Assembly (NCBI GenBank): GCA_023212695.1
Contig: JALCCG010000250.1
Span: 1-31,261 of the forward strand
Direction of reading: 5' to 3'
Length of the DNA stretch: 31,261 nt
Source: Sporisorium sorghi
Taxonomy: Eukaryota; Basidiomycota; Ustilaginomycetes; Ustilaginales; Ustilaginaceae
Shown: piece by piece, positions 7,950 to 17,691 of the stretch
How positions within the stretch are numbered: position 1 is the stretch's first letter
Layout: every line of letters starts with the position of its first letter
The notes under the pieces: model-generated
What the model was told of the DNA's origin: nothing
The model's database searches: none
The model's input: only the letters and a program-made list of their open reading frames with translations
Made by a program: the position numbers and the translations under genes

Positions 7950-10328
7950 CTAATCGAGCCCAACAGCCCAAACTTCCAGCCCGTAGCACTCGAACCTGCC
8001 CTCGCTATCCGTCTGACCCTTACCCCTGGCCTTGCCATCGCAAAGCACCTCATTATCGAATGCGGGACAGGACGAGCTGACACCTTTCTCCAAAGCTCCA
8101 TCCACCCACAACCCGAACTTGCCCTCCCCACCCCCAACACTCAAGAACGTCGACTCGGACAGCACCATGTAGTCGTTCTTGCCCGTCCATCGGTACTTCT
8201 CGATGCTCCGGTCTTCCTCTTTTGGCGCAGCAACCGTTTTCCAGAGGAAGCACTCGCCGGATCCATAATAGTGCTGTTGCGGGCGGAGCTTTTCGTTGAC
8301 GAACGCACCAAACACATTATCGTTCTCGTCCTTGATCGCGATGACGAGCCCGGCATCAGAAATGCTGCTGAGGCCACCGCCGACGTGCATCTTGCGACAG
8401 CCGTTCGAGGCAGCCCGCGTGCCGAGGGCTTGCTGCGTTTCGCGCGACGCACCCCTCAACCAGCCCTCTGCTGCGCTACCGTCGTCACCGCCGTTGCCGG
8501 ACTGGTTACCCGATACAGAACGTCCAGCCTTGGTCGGATCGAGACCAGCCGCAACACGATGGTAGAGCGTCTGCAGCGAGATGCCGTGCTGATCGAGAGA
8601 ATACAACAAACTCCACCGCTTGCCGAGCTGCAGTCGAGGCGGCAGCAAAGCCTGGATCCTGGAAGCATGGAAGGACTCGATGACCGTTTCAGTCTCGTCG
8701 CGACGGTTCGACAGAGCGACGGCGATGCTGCGCTTCTCCTTTTCGTCGAGCGTCCAGTGGCCCGTGTTCCATTTGCGCGTCGAGGAGGTATCGAAGCCTG
8801 GAGCGCCAGAGATGGGAGCCGTGGATGCGTGGACTGGGCCGCGACGGAGCGTTCCACTCGAAGACACGGAGGATGGCATTGACCCGCTACCAGAACCACC
8901 AAGCGCACCGGAACTGGAAGACGCAAAGAGGTCTCTTGCGCGTAGTGGTGCTGTGCTCCCTGCATGCGAAGACGAAGGTGCGGCTGCACCTGCCGAAAAC
9001 CCACTCGACGATGCGGCGGAAGACGAGCCAAAGGGTGTGTTCTGGCTGTAGTCGGATGCGTGCGGAAGGGTTCCACTGCCACGCCGGTTGGAGGCTGAGG
9101 TATGTCTGTCGCCACTGCCACTGCGACGTTCTCGTTCGTCCGTCTTGTCTGCTGGAGCATCACTTGCGATGAGCAAGCCTCCACCAGGGTTCGAGTCTAT
9201 CGCACGATGGTCGGCCGAAGCGCCCCCTTCTTCCGCCTCATCCACTGGCACGATAAAGTCGCTGGTGCTCGGCAAATGGCTGACGAGCTCGTTTTGAATG
9301 CCACGCAGCGTGGTCCACGTCTTTTTCAAGCTTCCTGTCCAGCTGGACGGCGAAGCAGGAGAAAAGGACGCGGACGTGGCATCTCGCTGTTGGCCACCCT
9401 GTCTAGAGCTTTTGCTTCCGCTGCTGATGGGTTTTGGCTGAGCTGTAATGCCAAAGTAAGAATCCGTCTTGTTGGCCGATGACGACGATGCAGGCAAGGG
9501 ACTTGTCCGAGCATCGTGCATGCTTTCGAGCTGATCCGGCTCGAGCACCAACGGACTGGTCCTGCCCAAAGCTGCTTGCGGCGCGCGCTCGAAACGGGAG
9601 AAGAAGTCGTCGTCATTGGAGGAGTTGACGGGGTTCGCAGCGTTCTGGCGTTGCTGTTGTTGCTGCTTCTTCTGTTCAAGCTTCTTTTCCACGCCACGGA
9701 GGTCGATGATTGGAGGCGAAGGCGCCCGAGTGGGGTTGGTTGCGACTTCGAAGGCGTCGAAAAAGGCGTCGTCTGCAGGATTCGATGTAGTGGGTCCTGC
9801 CGCTTGAGAAGAACTTGAAGGATCAGAAGCGCGCGACTGCGAACCTTGTGTGGGAAGCGTGTGCGCAGCCAAGAACGAGTTCCAGTCGGACCACTCGGAC
9901 GAGGCGCCTCTTCCGCTGACCTTGCGTCCACTCGGTGGCCTCCCAGCCGTCATTGGCGAAGTCGTCGAAGTCGAGGCATCCGTCGTTCCTGCTGGGCGAT
10001 CGATTGAGCTCGGACCGTGCGACTCTACCGGCGAGAAGCTGGCGACCATGTCTGCATCTGCCCACTCGTCCTGATCTTCTTCGTCGATGCGCTGCGGAGC
10101 CTGTGAGGACGAGCCGGCACGGGTGCGAGTTGGAGAAGCAAAGGCGACTGAAGATGAAGCCGCTTGGTTGTCGAGAGATTCTGACAGCCCTGGATCGAAA
10201 CTAGAGGGAAATGCGGAAGAAGAGTCGACGAAGGAGCCAAAGCCATCGGACTCGGTCCTTGCGTGGCCTGAGGATTCAGAGACGGAGCCCCTGCCTCGCC
10301 GACGCAGCGAAGACTCGGGCGAGGCCAT
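7950..10328 (-). CDS. OXR1: OXR1-type TLD-domain protein
   Basis: 792 residues in one exon from an ATG at 10328. Residues 1 to about 515 are Ser-rich and predicted disordered, with a Gln-rich run (KKQQQQQRQ) and many acidic and Ser/Pro patches. From about W525 to the end is a TLD domain: RWSLLYSLDQHGISLQTLYHR near 566-587, GSGECFLWK near 690, and the Gly-rich SVGGGEGKFGLWVD followed by AFDNEVLC near the C-terminus. Between the first block and AGLVIAI there is a low-complexity insertion (about 590-650) that most TLD proteins lack. TLD proteins of the OXR1 family protect against oxidative damage and in yeast and animals bind and regulate the V-ATPase; the catalytic basis is unclear. Assignment rests on the TLD pattern; the long N-terminus gives no extra clue. 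Confidence 0.88.
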   Translation of the reverse strand: MASPESSLRRRGRGSVSESSGHARTESDGFGSFVDSSSAFPSSFDPGLSESLDNQAASSSVAFASPTRTRAGSSSQAPQRIDEEDQDEWADADMVASFSPVESHGPSSIDRPAGTTDASTSTTSPMTAGRPPSGRKVSGRGASSEWSDWNSFLAAHTLPTQGSQSRASDPSSSSQAAGPTTSNPADDAFFDAFEVATNPTRAPSPPIIDLRGVEKKLEQKKQQQQQRQNAANPVNSSNDDDFFSRFERAPQAALGRTSPLVLEPDQLESMHDARTSPLPASSSSANKTDSYFGITAQPKPISSGSKSSRQGGQQRDATSASFSPASPSSWTGSLKKTWTTLRGIQNELVSHLPSTSDFIVPVDEAEEGGASADHRAIDSNPGGGLLIASDAPADKTDERERRSGSGDRHTSASNRRGSGTLPHASDYSQNTPFGSSSAASSSGFSAGAAAPSSSHAGSTAPLRARDLFASSSSGALGGSGSGSMPSSVSSSGTLRRGPVHASTAPISGAPGFDTSSTRKWNTGHWTLDEKEKRSIAVALSNRRDETETVIESFHASRIQALLPPRLQLGKRWSLLYSLDQHGISLQTLYHRVAAGLDPTKAGRSVSGNQSGNGGDDGSAAEGWLRGASRETQQALGTRAASNGCRKMHVGGGLSSISDAGLVIAIKDENDNVFGAFVNEKLRPQQHYYGSGECFLWKTVAAPKEEDRSIEKYRWTGKNDYMVLSESTFLSVGGGEGKFGLWVDGALEKGVSSSCPAFDNEVLCDGKARGKGQTDSEGRFECYGLEVWAVGLD

Positions 10329-11030
10329 ACTTGGTCGAATCAGAAAGAGGTCAAGCCTGAGGCCATCACAGGATCATCGCAGACGGTTCCTCGAGGCGGT
10401 GTCGTGAGAGGTCGAGCTGCCGGCGGTTCAGCTTGCTGTTTGACGCTGCAAAGTCGACGACCTGTCGCAAGTCGGATCAGAGGAAGAAAGGCCAGCGCAA
10501 GGGCGCCTCGAGTCGAATCGCAAGACGAGGTCGGTCGTGGCAGCGAGATGTGGGGCCTTTCGGTTGTGATGGCATGAAGCAAAGGAGCCTGCGAAGGTGA
10601 CTGTGCAGACAAGACTTGTTTTTTGAAGCCCCACCAGCTGCGACTCTAAAGTCACAAATTTCGCGGCAGTGCAAAGCAACACACATGCACAAAAAAGAGC
10701 GCCGCACTCGGTCTGTGCGCGCGTCATCCTCTCTCCTCCTTTCCCACGACCCACCAAACCCACCTCCCATCTTTCACATTTCCCACCATTCATACCCCAC
10801 TGTTCAGTTCAATCGGTTGCACAGGCTTTCACGGCACAGTGGGTCAAGGAAGGTGATGTTACAAGTAAGCACGCCAAAGAAGGTGACAACGAGTGCAAAA
10901 AGCCCAAAGAGTGTGTGATGGTGTAAACGAAGGAGGTGACGATGACGGTCCCATTTGGACGTCAAGTCGTGCAGAAAGAGCGAGATTGTTGAACCCGAAT
11001 CGAAACAATTGATTAGCACGGCTGTTGCGT
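10329..11030. other. Intergenic region between RhoGEF 3' end and OXR1 start
   Basis: About 700 bp between two same-strand genes: the 3' flank of the RhoGEF gene and the promoter and leader of OXR1. The short frames inside are low complexity without good starts. I see no RNA gene or other element. Confidence 0.55.
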
Positions 11031-14000
11031 CTACTGGTAGAAATGAAGGTCGAACGCCGTCTTCCAAGCCACGGCCTCCTCCGGCGACGATGCGGCAAGG
11101 TACAGGATCTCGGAGCGATCTACAATGCGAAGGTTCACTCCACCCAGGATCTCGACGGGTCGGATGAGCTTGAGCATCGAGCGAAGCAGCACGGGTGCGC
11201 TGGCATCCCTGCTTCTCGTCTGCTCGGCGCATAAAACAGCGACATCGCTGCACAGGATAAGAGACATGCTCTGGTTCTCGGTCACCTGCTGCAAGTGGTC
11301 GGCCGAGAGCACGTGGTTCTGGCTCGACACCACCTGAGGCGGCGACAAGGCGCCATAGCTTTGCCGCTGCTGCTCGATGCCGCCCACCGAGGCGCTGCGG
11401 TTGGATCGAACAAACCCCGGAATGCGACGCACCACGCGCTTGAGCTGCAAAGAGCCATCCTTGAGCAAGCGACGGTGAGGCTGCACCAGAGGTCCCTCGA
11501 TAGGTCCACGGATGCGATACTGCCACGCGAGCAGTCGTCGATCCTGCTCGGATTGGCGCTTGCTCTCGTTGACCTTGGACGCGATCTGCGTCACATGCTC
11601 TAGCGCTGTAGCAAGCGCATCGCCATCCGTCAGTCGAGCCGTGTCGGTGCTCTTGACCAGGTCCTCCAGCAACAGTCGGTATCGAGGGATGCGCTGCACC
11701 GGCAGCAGCAGATAGCTCTCCACGTTGAGCTGAGCGTGACGAGGATGCGTACGGCAGCGCTTCATGAACGTCTTGATCTTCTTGCGCTGCGACGGAGACA
11801 GGCTAGCGTCCGAGCCAAAGAGGCCAGAGGCAGAGTTGGCGCTCATCATGCCGCTCGCCGAGCCATTAGTGTGCATGGCTGCTGCCGCACCTTGCTGCGC
11901 TGACAACGCCCCAAACGCCTGCAAAGCGCTGTAGCCGGGCGCGCCACGCAGAGAAAGACCTCCGCCGTTGCCAGCTGTGGATGTCGCCATCCATGCGCTA
12001 ATACGGTCCTGCGCAGAGTCGCAGTTGTTGATGTAGCTCGTGTACATCTTGAAGAAGGCGGCGTGCGTCGAAAACACCGACGCCACCTTCTCGGCCACCG
12101 CTGCAGTCTCCTCGGGTGCCATCTCGCCTGGTGCTTCCTGATCGTGCTCCAACACTGGCCCCGCCATCGCTACGAGCGACGGGAGGAAGACAGTGCGGTG
12201 GAACTGCAGCAGTGCCTCGACGTTGCCAAAAACGGCGCGATGCTCGCTCGGCGGAATCACGGGAACACCGCTGCTGCCGTCAGCTGGCGCCATCGCAGGC
12301 TTGACGTAGATGTCGACCAGCTCACCGAGTCCTTTGACGTAGGTGCGCTCCGTCGATACAATCTCGGCAATGATGCGGAAGCGTCTCACCGAATCGTCCT
12401 TGCTGCACCGAGCCGTGCTGAGACGCACCTGCTCACACGAGCCACCACCTTCCGAGATGGAGCTGGCGGCCGTGCTGGCAACGTACTCTCCGCCCGAGTC
12501 GCGTGACTTGGTCGACGGATTGCTCGACTCTGCTCGATGCATGCTCGGCCTGCGCGAGGACCCACTTGCATCACGAAGATGTGCGAGCGCGCTCTTGCTA
12601 GGTCCGACAAACGAGACTGCCTCGGTGCGTGCGGCTGTGAGATCGTCGAGATCGCGGAGATAGTGCATGAGCGCCCGAAGGCGGTTGCGGTGTCTGGCGA
12701 GGCTCTCTTCATCCATCGTCTCCTGGTACGAAGTCGGCGCCGCGACAGAACCCTTTGCTTTCGCCGTGTTGGGTCCAGCGACAGCAGCAGCATTGGCAAA
12801 GGCCTGCACCGGCAGGAAGCTGCGTCTGCGCGCCTTTTTGGCTTCCATGTCCGAGGTGAATGGCTGCAAGAGGCGGGCTGGCTCCGGAAGCATCAGAGGA
12901 TTGGTCGGCGCTTCGAGCGGGGTCATGGGTGCATGGCGATTGACGTTATCCTCGCCGACAGCATGAGCGAGACTGCGAGACACGTCGACCATGGAAGGAC
13001 GGATAGGCTCAGACTGAGAAGGAGTCATCACAGCAGCTGCCGCCCCGCTCTTGGAGATCGAGTTGGATCTGGCAGCGCTGCTAGACGATCGAAGCGATTT
13101 CCGCGATGCTTTTGGCGACGCGAACCGGCTCTCGCTCGGACTGGTCGTATGGTCGTGGTATGCTGCGCCCAGTCTCTGGCTCGAGGCTTTGCGTCCGATC
13201 TTTTTGAGGAATCCGCCCCACTTGCCTCCTCCGGAAGCGTGCGGGTCCGCTTCGTCGGCGAACGAATGCCTGGTGATTCGATTCTCGTATCCGGTGGTAG
13301 GGCGCGAAAGCACATGCTTCGGACTGACGTATCCGCTGTCGTCGCTCTGGAAATCGGGCGTCGACACTGGTGGGGTCGATGCTCCAAATGGATTGGTGAG
13401 CATGCTCTGTAGGTCGTTGGCGCTGCGCATCCTGGCCAAGAGGGGACGCTCCGGCACCTGCTGAAAGTTGAGGTGAGTTGCGCTGCTCGAGCGAACTTGT
13501 GCAGTCGGAGCGTTCACGACTTGCTGCGACTGTGTAGGCGGCTGTAAGGCGGCTTCGATTGGCTCTGAGCCGTGCGAGAGCAACGGCGCAACGATGTCGT
13601 GCCATGGTCCACGGAATTCATTGCCCTCGACAAAGAGGTTGTTGAGCTTCGACATGCGGTGGAGCCAGCTGGGCAAGAAGACGAGCTGATTGTTGCGAAT
13701 GCTGAGGCGCTGGAGCTCCTGAAGCTGAATCAGGCTCGATGGGAGGTGGTGCAGTCCGATACGATCAGCCGACAGAATTCGCAGAGCACGAAGGTTGAGG
13801 ATCCAGTCTGGCAAGCATTCGGCTGGATTGCCCGAAATGTCGAGCTCCTCGAGCGCGATGCATGCGCCAATGGCGTCCGGAAGGCGTTGCAGACCACAAT
13901 TGGACAGGTCGAGGACGAGCAAGTTGGAAGTTTGCGGCAAGACGCGTTCGAGCACTTGGACGAGGCCTTCTGTCTGGTTGCCGCTGAGCAAGAGGTGCGT

Positions 14001-16127
14001 AGTGTTGGGGCCAGTCTCGGCCTCGATCTGCGCCAGGGTGAGATTACTGCCCTGGACGATGGCAGCGCTGCCGTCCTCGGCCGTCTTGACCGCCTTGGAC
14101 TCGTCGCCATCCATCTCGGCACTCTCGTCAAAATCGTAGAGACCCTCCTCCCAGCGCATCCTGCTCGTGTAAGCCCCGACAATGTGACTGAATTCGCCGT
14201 TTTGCAGGAAGCTGTTGATCGAGACGTCTGACACTCGGCGCGCTCGCGACGCAGCTGACGAGGTTCGCAGCGAAGGTTCTCGCGTGGATCTGGTGGGCGA
14301 GACCTGCTCTGAACCAGCTTCGGGCGTCGAGGGCACGGCGATGATCGAGTTGCTAAGGTCGTTGATGGTGGTGATACGGTCCAAGGTCGGGCGAGGAGGC
14401 CTTTGAGTTGCACGAGTCGGGGCCAGAGCCGGAGGCGTCAGCGGCGACCCGCTTCGCGGAGAGCTTCGCATGGATCGAATGGAAGGCGAGTACTGCAGCG
14501 AAGTGGTGCGCGGAGGGCTCTGCAAGATGCTGAGGTCGCCGACGCCAGCACCGCTCGACATGGACGGCAGTCCAGGGGTAAAGCGCCCCGAGTTGGATGC
14601 TGTAGACGAGATTGAGAGCGAAGGCGACTGGGAATGCTGCTTTGTCGTCTCGAATGTTGTTTGGCGATAACTGGCTGAGTCCGAGGAGCAACGGATGCGC
14701 GAGTCGCGACGAAGCGGAACAGCGGGATTGAGCGTTGTGGAAGACGATGCAGAGGCGACGGCAGCAGCCATGTCCTCGGCGGCTGATGAGACGGGCGTGA
14801 CATCGCTCAAGGCACGCTGCAGGCTGGGGCTGAGATTCAAGCCCATTGTTCGCAAGCTGCCGTCGATCGGAGGAGCAGCGCCTTCTCCGCCCGCATGGTA
14901 TTGGTGAGGAAGACCAGAAATGGGAGAGACATCCATGCGCCTCGTCCAGGAAGGGGCGCGATGATGCGAAAAGGGACCTTGCAGCACCTTTGCACTGCCG
15001 GGAAGCATTGGCGCAGGCAGGACGGGAGCCGCACTGGATCTTCGATTCGAGATGTCATGTTCGAGGTCCGAGGTGATGCCAAGACCTACCGAGTCCTCGT
15101 CAAGCTCTTCGGTGGTGTCGCCGGTATATTCGCCTTTGAGATCTACATGTCCGACCGCGTCGTCGGAAGTGAGAGCGTACTGTGCGCAGGCAGGGCTGGT
15201 GGCGCAGCTGGCCATGCTGCGGTCGGTCCACAGGGAGGTTTGCGTGGAGGATGAATTGCGAGCAGAGTAGTCGGAGGAGAAGCGGGCGTGATGCGAGCTT
15301 TGCCTTCGACTGGCGGGCGAAGACTGGCCACTGTGAGCATGCTGACTGCCGACAAGCGGGAATGCGGAAGGCTCGAATAGCTTGGCCGATTCGACGGAGC
15401 TGAGACGAGGCGGTGCAGCAGGTGCACCCTTGGCAACCTCTGGACTCGTCTTCCACTGTGCCGGCAGGGACGGACGCGCTGCTCTGCGTTCCAGGCTGGA
15501 AGCAGATCCGGACGAGATGGACGAAGACTTTGTAGACGGAAGTGTCATGGTTGGGGACACTGGCACCATGCGTGGCGAGTAGAACACTTGCGGCGGCGAG
15601 GATTCGGGACTGGATGCTGCCATGCTGGTGCTTGCTCTCAGAGCTGCGATGGTGCGAAGACACGAATGAACGAGAGAGAGAGAGAGAGAGAGAAGATCAG
15701 AAGAGTCAGTCAGTGTTGCTGTTACCGCTCGATTGCGATGGTGGATGCGCTTGGTCAACTTACAGTCGACTCGCTGACGCTGTTCGAAATGCGGTGCTGT
15801 GACGGGTCGAGCGCCAGCTTGCGCGCGAGCAAATAGTTGACTCTCGGGCGTGTCTGGACCGAGGTCGAGGAAGGGTGCGGTGGTGCCACTTGGGCTCGAC
15901 TCAGCGTCGGCCGGGCGGGCTTCTGTCCAGCTGCGTCGGATGGAGGGACGAGCCGGAAGAGCCTTGATGGTGTTGGCAGCGTACGATGTTGGGACGGGCG
16001 GGCGTGATGTCGTGTCAGGAGATGATAGACGGAAAGAGGGCGAAGATGGTGGTGGCGGTGATGGGAGCGACTTTTCGGAAAGCAGAGGGATTGGGTTGGC
16101 TCTGGGAGTGAGCTGAGAGGCGGACAT
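11031..16127 (-). CDS. LRR-DH-PH Rho guanine nucleotide exchange factor
   Basis: Exons 16127-15764 and 15643-11031 give 1658 residues. The ATG at 16127 has a near-ideal context (GCCGCCATG). The N-terminal 690 residues are Ser/Pro-rich and disordered. Leucine-rich repeats occupy about 690-805 (LLVLDLSNCGLQRLP, LEELDISGNPAECLP, LRILSADRIGLHHLP, LQRLSIRNNQLVFLP). After another disordered stretch a DH domain runs about 1205-1495: RFRIIAEIVSTERTYVKGL at its start and ESYLLLPVQRIPRYRLLLED as the conserved CR3 helix, with a Gly/Ala/Ser-rich insertion of roughly 70 residues between them. A PH-like region follows (about 1505-1655, starting LLKDGSLQLKRVV). DH-PH proteins load GTP onto Rho/Rac/Cdc42 GTPases, so a role in polarity or hyphal growth is likely; the specific GTPase cannot be read from sequence. 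A second in-frame ATG at 15623, just after the intron, could give a 1530-residue form. Confidence 0.88.
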   Translation of the reverse strand: MSASQLTPRANPIPLLSEKSLPSPPPPSSPSFRLSSPDTTSRPPVPTSYAANTIKALPARPSIRRSWTEARPADAESSPSGTTAPFLDLGPDTPESQLFARAQAGARPVTAPHFEQRQRVDCKLTKRIHHRNRAVTATLTDSSDLLSLSLSLVHSCLRTIAALRASTSMAASSPESSPPQVFYSPRMVPVSPTMTLPSTKSSSISSGSASSLERRAARPSLPAQWKTSPEVAKGAPAAPPRLSSVESAKLFEPSAFPLVGSQHAHSGQSSPASRRQSSHHARFSSDYSARNSSSTQTSLWTDRSMASCATSPACAQYALTSDDAVGHVDLKGEYTGDTTEELDEDSVGLGITSDLEHDISNRRSSAAPVLPAPMLPGSAKVLQGPFSHHRAPSWTRRMDVSPISGLPHQYHAGGEGAAPPIDGSLRTMGLNLSPSLQRALSDVTPVSSAAEDMAAAVASASSSTTLNPAVPLRRDSRIRCSSDSASYRQTTFETTKQHSQSPSLSISSTASNSGRFTPGLPSMSSGAGVGDLSILQSPPRTTSLQYSPSIRSMRSSPRSGSPLTPPALAPTRATQRPPRPTLDRITTINDLSNSIIAVPSTPEAGSEQVSPTRSTREPSLRTSSAASRARRVSDVSINSFLQNGEFSHIVGAYTSRMRWEEGLYDFDESAEMDGDESKAVKTAEDGSAAIVQGSNLTLAQIEAETGPNTTHLLLSGNQTEGLVQVLERVLPQTSNLLVLDLSNCGLQRLPDAIGACIALEELDISGNPAECLPDWILNLRALRILSADRIGLHHLPSSLIQLQELQRLSIRNNQLVFLPSWLHRMSKLNNLFVEGNEFRGPWHDIVAPLLSHGSEPIEAALQPPTQSQQVVNAPTAQVRSSSATHLNFQQVPERPLLARMRSANDLQSMLTNPFGASTPPVSTPDFQSDDSGYVSPKHVLSRPTTGYENRITRHSFADEADPHASGGGKWGGFLKKIGRKASSQRLGAAYHDHTTSPSESRFASPKASRKSLRSSSSAARSNSISKSGAAAAVMTPSQSEPIRPSMVDVSRSLAHAVGEDNVNRHAPMTPLEAPTNPLMLPEPARLLQPFTSDMEAKKARRRSFLPVQAFANAAAVAGPNTAKAKGSVAAPTSYQETMDEESLARHRNRLRALMHYLRDLDDLTAARTEAVSFVGPSKSALAHLRDASGSSRRPSMHRAESSNPSTKSRDSGGEYVASTAASSISEGGGSCEQVRLSTARCSKDDSVRRFRIIAEIVSTERTYVKGLGELVDIYVKPAMAPADGSSGVPVIPPSEHRAVFGNVEALLQFHRTVFLPSLVAMAGPVLEHDQEAPGEMAPEETAAVAEKVASVFSTHAAFFKMYTSYINNCDSAQDRISAWMATSTAGNGGGLSLRGAPGYSALQAFGALSAQQGAAAAMHTNGSASGMMSANSASGLFGSDASLSPSQRKKIKTFMKRCRTHPRHAQLNVESYLLLPVQRIPRYRLLLEDLVKSTDTARLTDGDALATALEHVTQIASKVNESKRQSEQDRRLLAWQYRIRGPIEGPLVQPHRRLLKDGSLQLKRVVRRIPGFVRSNRSASVGGIEQQRQSYGALSPPQVVSSQNHVLSADHLQQVTENQSMSLILCSDVAVLCAEQTRSRDASAPVLLRSMLKLIRPVEILGGVNLRIVDRSEILYLAASSPEEAVAWKTAFDLHFYQ
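15644..15763 (-). other. RhoGEF intron of 120 bp, in frame and stop-free
   Basis: On the minus strand: donor GACT|GTAAGTTGACC, branch region CACTGACTGAC, a CT dinucleotide tract as polypyrimidine tract, acceptor CATCGCAG|CTCTGAG. Its length is exactly 40 codons with no stop in frame, so the unspliced RNA would still encode a 1698-residue protein. Splicing is favoured because all four intron signals are strong and the encoded 40 residues are unlike the flanking protein. Confidence 0.75.
15672..15693. repeat. GA/CT dinucleotide microsatellite
   Basis: A run of GA units lies inside the RhoGEF intron, where its minus-strand CT form serves as the polypyrimidine tract. Length changes here could alter splicing and also the reading frame of retained transcripts. 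Confidence 0.8.
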
Positions 16128-16320
16128 GGCGGCTTAGACAGCACCGCTTGCTTGATCTTAAAGGGGCGATGACAAAAGTGGGCAGTACAGTAGCGGCGCA
16201 GAACTTTGAAAGAGCGCGCCCATGCAGCAGCGAAGCGTAGCAAAAGAAGAAGTAGCAGCAGCAGACAAGAGCGCGGTGTCTGGAAGCAGAAGGGATCGAG
16301 CGCCAGAAAGGTTCCCCCTG

Positions 16321-16356
16321 AGCAAGCTAAGCAAGCTAAGCAAGGTGAGCAAGCTA
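16321..16356. repeat. 9-bp tandem repeat, four copies
   Basis: Four units of AGCAAGCTA, the third reading AGCAAGGTG, follow one another upstream of the RhoGEF start. No coding frame is supported across them. Confidence 0.8.
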
Positions 16357-16436
16357 GCAGCACAGCAATGTGCTTGAGTCGAGGCGTTCTTGCAATTGTT
16401 CGGCGAAGAGGCCGTTGGTTGCGAGATGTGATTCTC

Positions 16437-16471
16437 GATTCGATTCGATGCGATGCGATGCGATGCGATGC
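16437..16471. repeat. Pentanucleotide microsatellite, seven units
   Basis: Two GATTC units are followed by five GATGC units in perfect register. The repeat lies about 310 bp upstream of the RhoGEF ATG. Confidence 0.85.
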
Positions 16472-17691
16472 AAAGCGAGGCGAAACGTGGAATGAAGTCG
16501 AGTTTGTCCACAGTCAAGTTGAGCACCGAAATGAAGTCGAGACTGCACCGGACCTGTGTGGTTGCAATGCTTTCTCAGCGACCGGAAGAGCCGAGCGGGT
16601 CGTGGGAAGCGGCCTAAGCGGGTGCTTTTGCTTTTGCTTTTGCTGAAGACGCCGACCCTTTGCAGCGGTACCTGCGGACGAGAAAAGAGGGCCCCCCGAA
16701 AGATGGGTCGGAATTGTCCGCGCCTCGAAGTGAGAAAGGCTTTGCGAGGAGTGGGGGAATCGAGATCAAGTCAACCTTGTCGTTGTCCGAAGGCCTCTGG
16801 CGATGTGCTCGTGCGCTGTCTCAACTCGAAATGAAGTAGGGACCTCGCTCTGCGGTAAAGCTTCCGCTTTAGAGTTTCGAGCTGACGTGGTGGATCGTGA
16901 GAAGTGTTCGTCGGAGGTGCGAATGGATCGAGACGGTGGAGACGGTGGAGACGAGATGAACCTTTGGGTCTTTGAGCCTCTTTGTCCGGCGGGAACCGAC
17001 GGCGACGGCCTATGAAAAGACAAAGCGAAAAGTTCGACGCTTTATGAATGATGATGGGTTGTCGATGTTGAGGGCCGTAAGAGTAGAATGATGCCGATGA
17101 TTGCCCCCAGCAGCTGAGAAGGGAAGATTTGTGATCGAGATCGCAAGCCGGATTGTCACCGTGATGCTGAGCGCAGACAGGAGGTGGTGATGGTGGGAGA
17201 GCCCTCGCAACTTTTTGCAAAAGACAAAGGAGAGAAGCTCGACGATGGACCCACCAAAAGCTTACCGATGAAGCTTGTTCGTAGGGATCGAACTGGAAGG
17301 GAGAGAGACTGACAATGGAATGATGGATGGAGGAGGACGATGAAGGCGACGACGGCGAATGATCCTCGTGGACAAGCGAAACGAAGCGCAGACTGTAGCA
17401 AGACAGCGCGACGGTGGAGAGCAAAAGCAGACCCAAAGCAAAATTCGAGGGGGCTTCTTCGTCAATGGCGAGCAGCAACAAGACGATGCCAGCCAGCAGG
17501 GAGCAGCAGCTGCACTTCACCACACGCTAAGCTCGCTACACTCGCTCGTGGTCCTTCCGATTTCTCAGGCCACCCGAATCCAACGCTAAGCGAGACAAAC
17601 ATGCAGCAGCAACAATGTCTCAGTGCGTGTGTGTGTGTCTCTGCGGTGAGAACAAAGGGTGTTAGAAATAAAATTCATTCATACGACTTGA

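Larger units (their letters stand above)
16128..17659. other. Upstream region of the RhoGEF gene, no supported gene
   Basis: About 1.5 kb with no recognisable gene. The longest frame (minus strand, 16771-17523) begins at GTG, has no internal Met and is Ser/Pro-rich, so I do not call it. The region carries several short tandem repeats, listed separately, and the hexamer GCTTTT three times at 16624-16641. It most likely contains the RhoGEF promoter. Confidence 0.5.

Noticed and set aside
9181..9200. GGTTCGAGTCT, resembling a tRNA T-arm (B box)
   Set aside because: It lies inside the OXR1 coding sequence and no cloverleaf arms can be drawn around it.
16771..17523. 250-codon minus-strand frame with a hydrophobic N-terminus
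   Set aside because: It starts at GTG, contains no ATG at all, and after the hydrophobic part is Ser/Pro/His-rich with no conserved pattern. No nearby splice partner supplies a start.
17660..17680. TGTTAGAAATA as the start of a copia LTR
   Set aside because: No matching second copy or CA-ended partner was found in the window, so an LTR cannot be supported; kept only as context for the relic.
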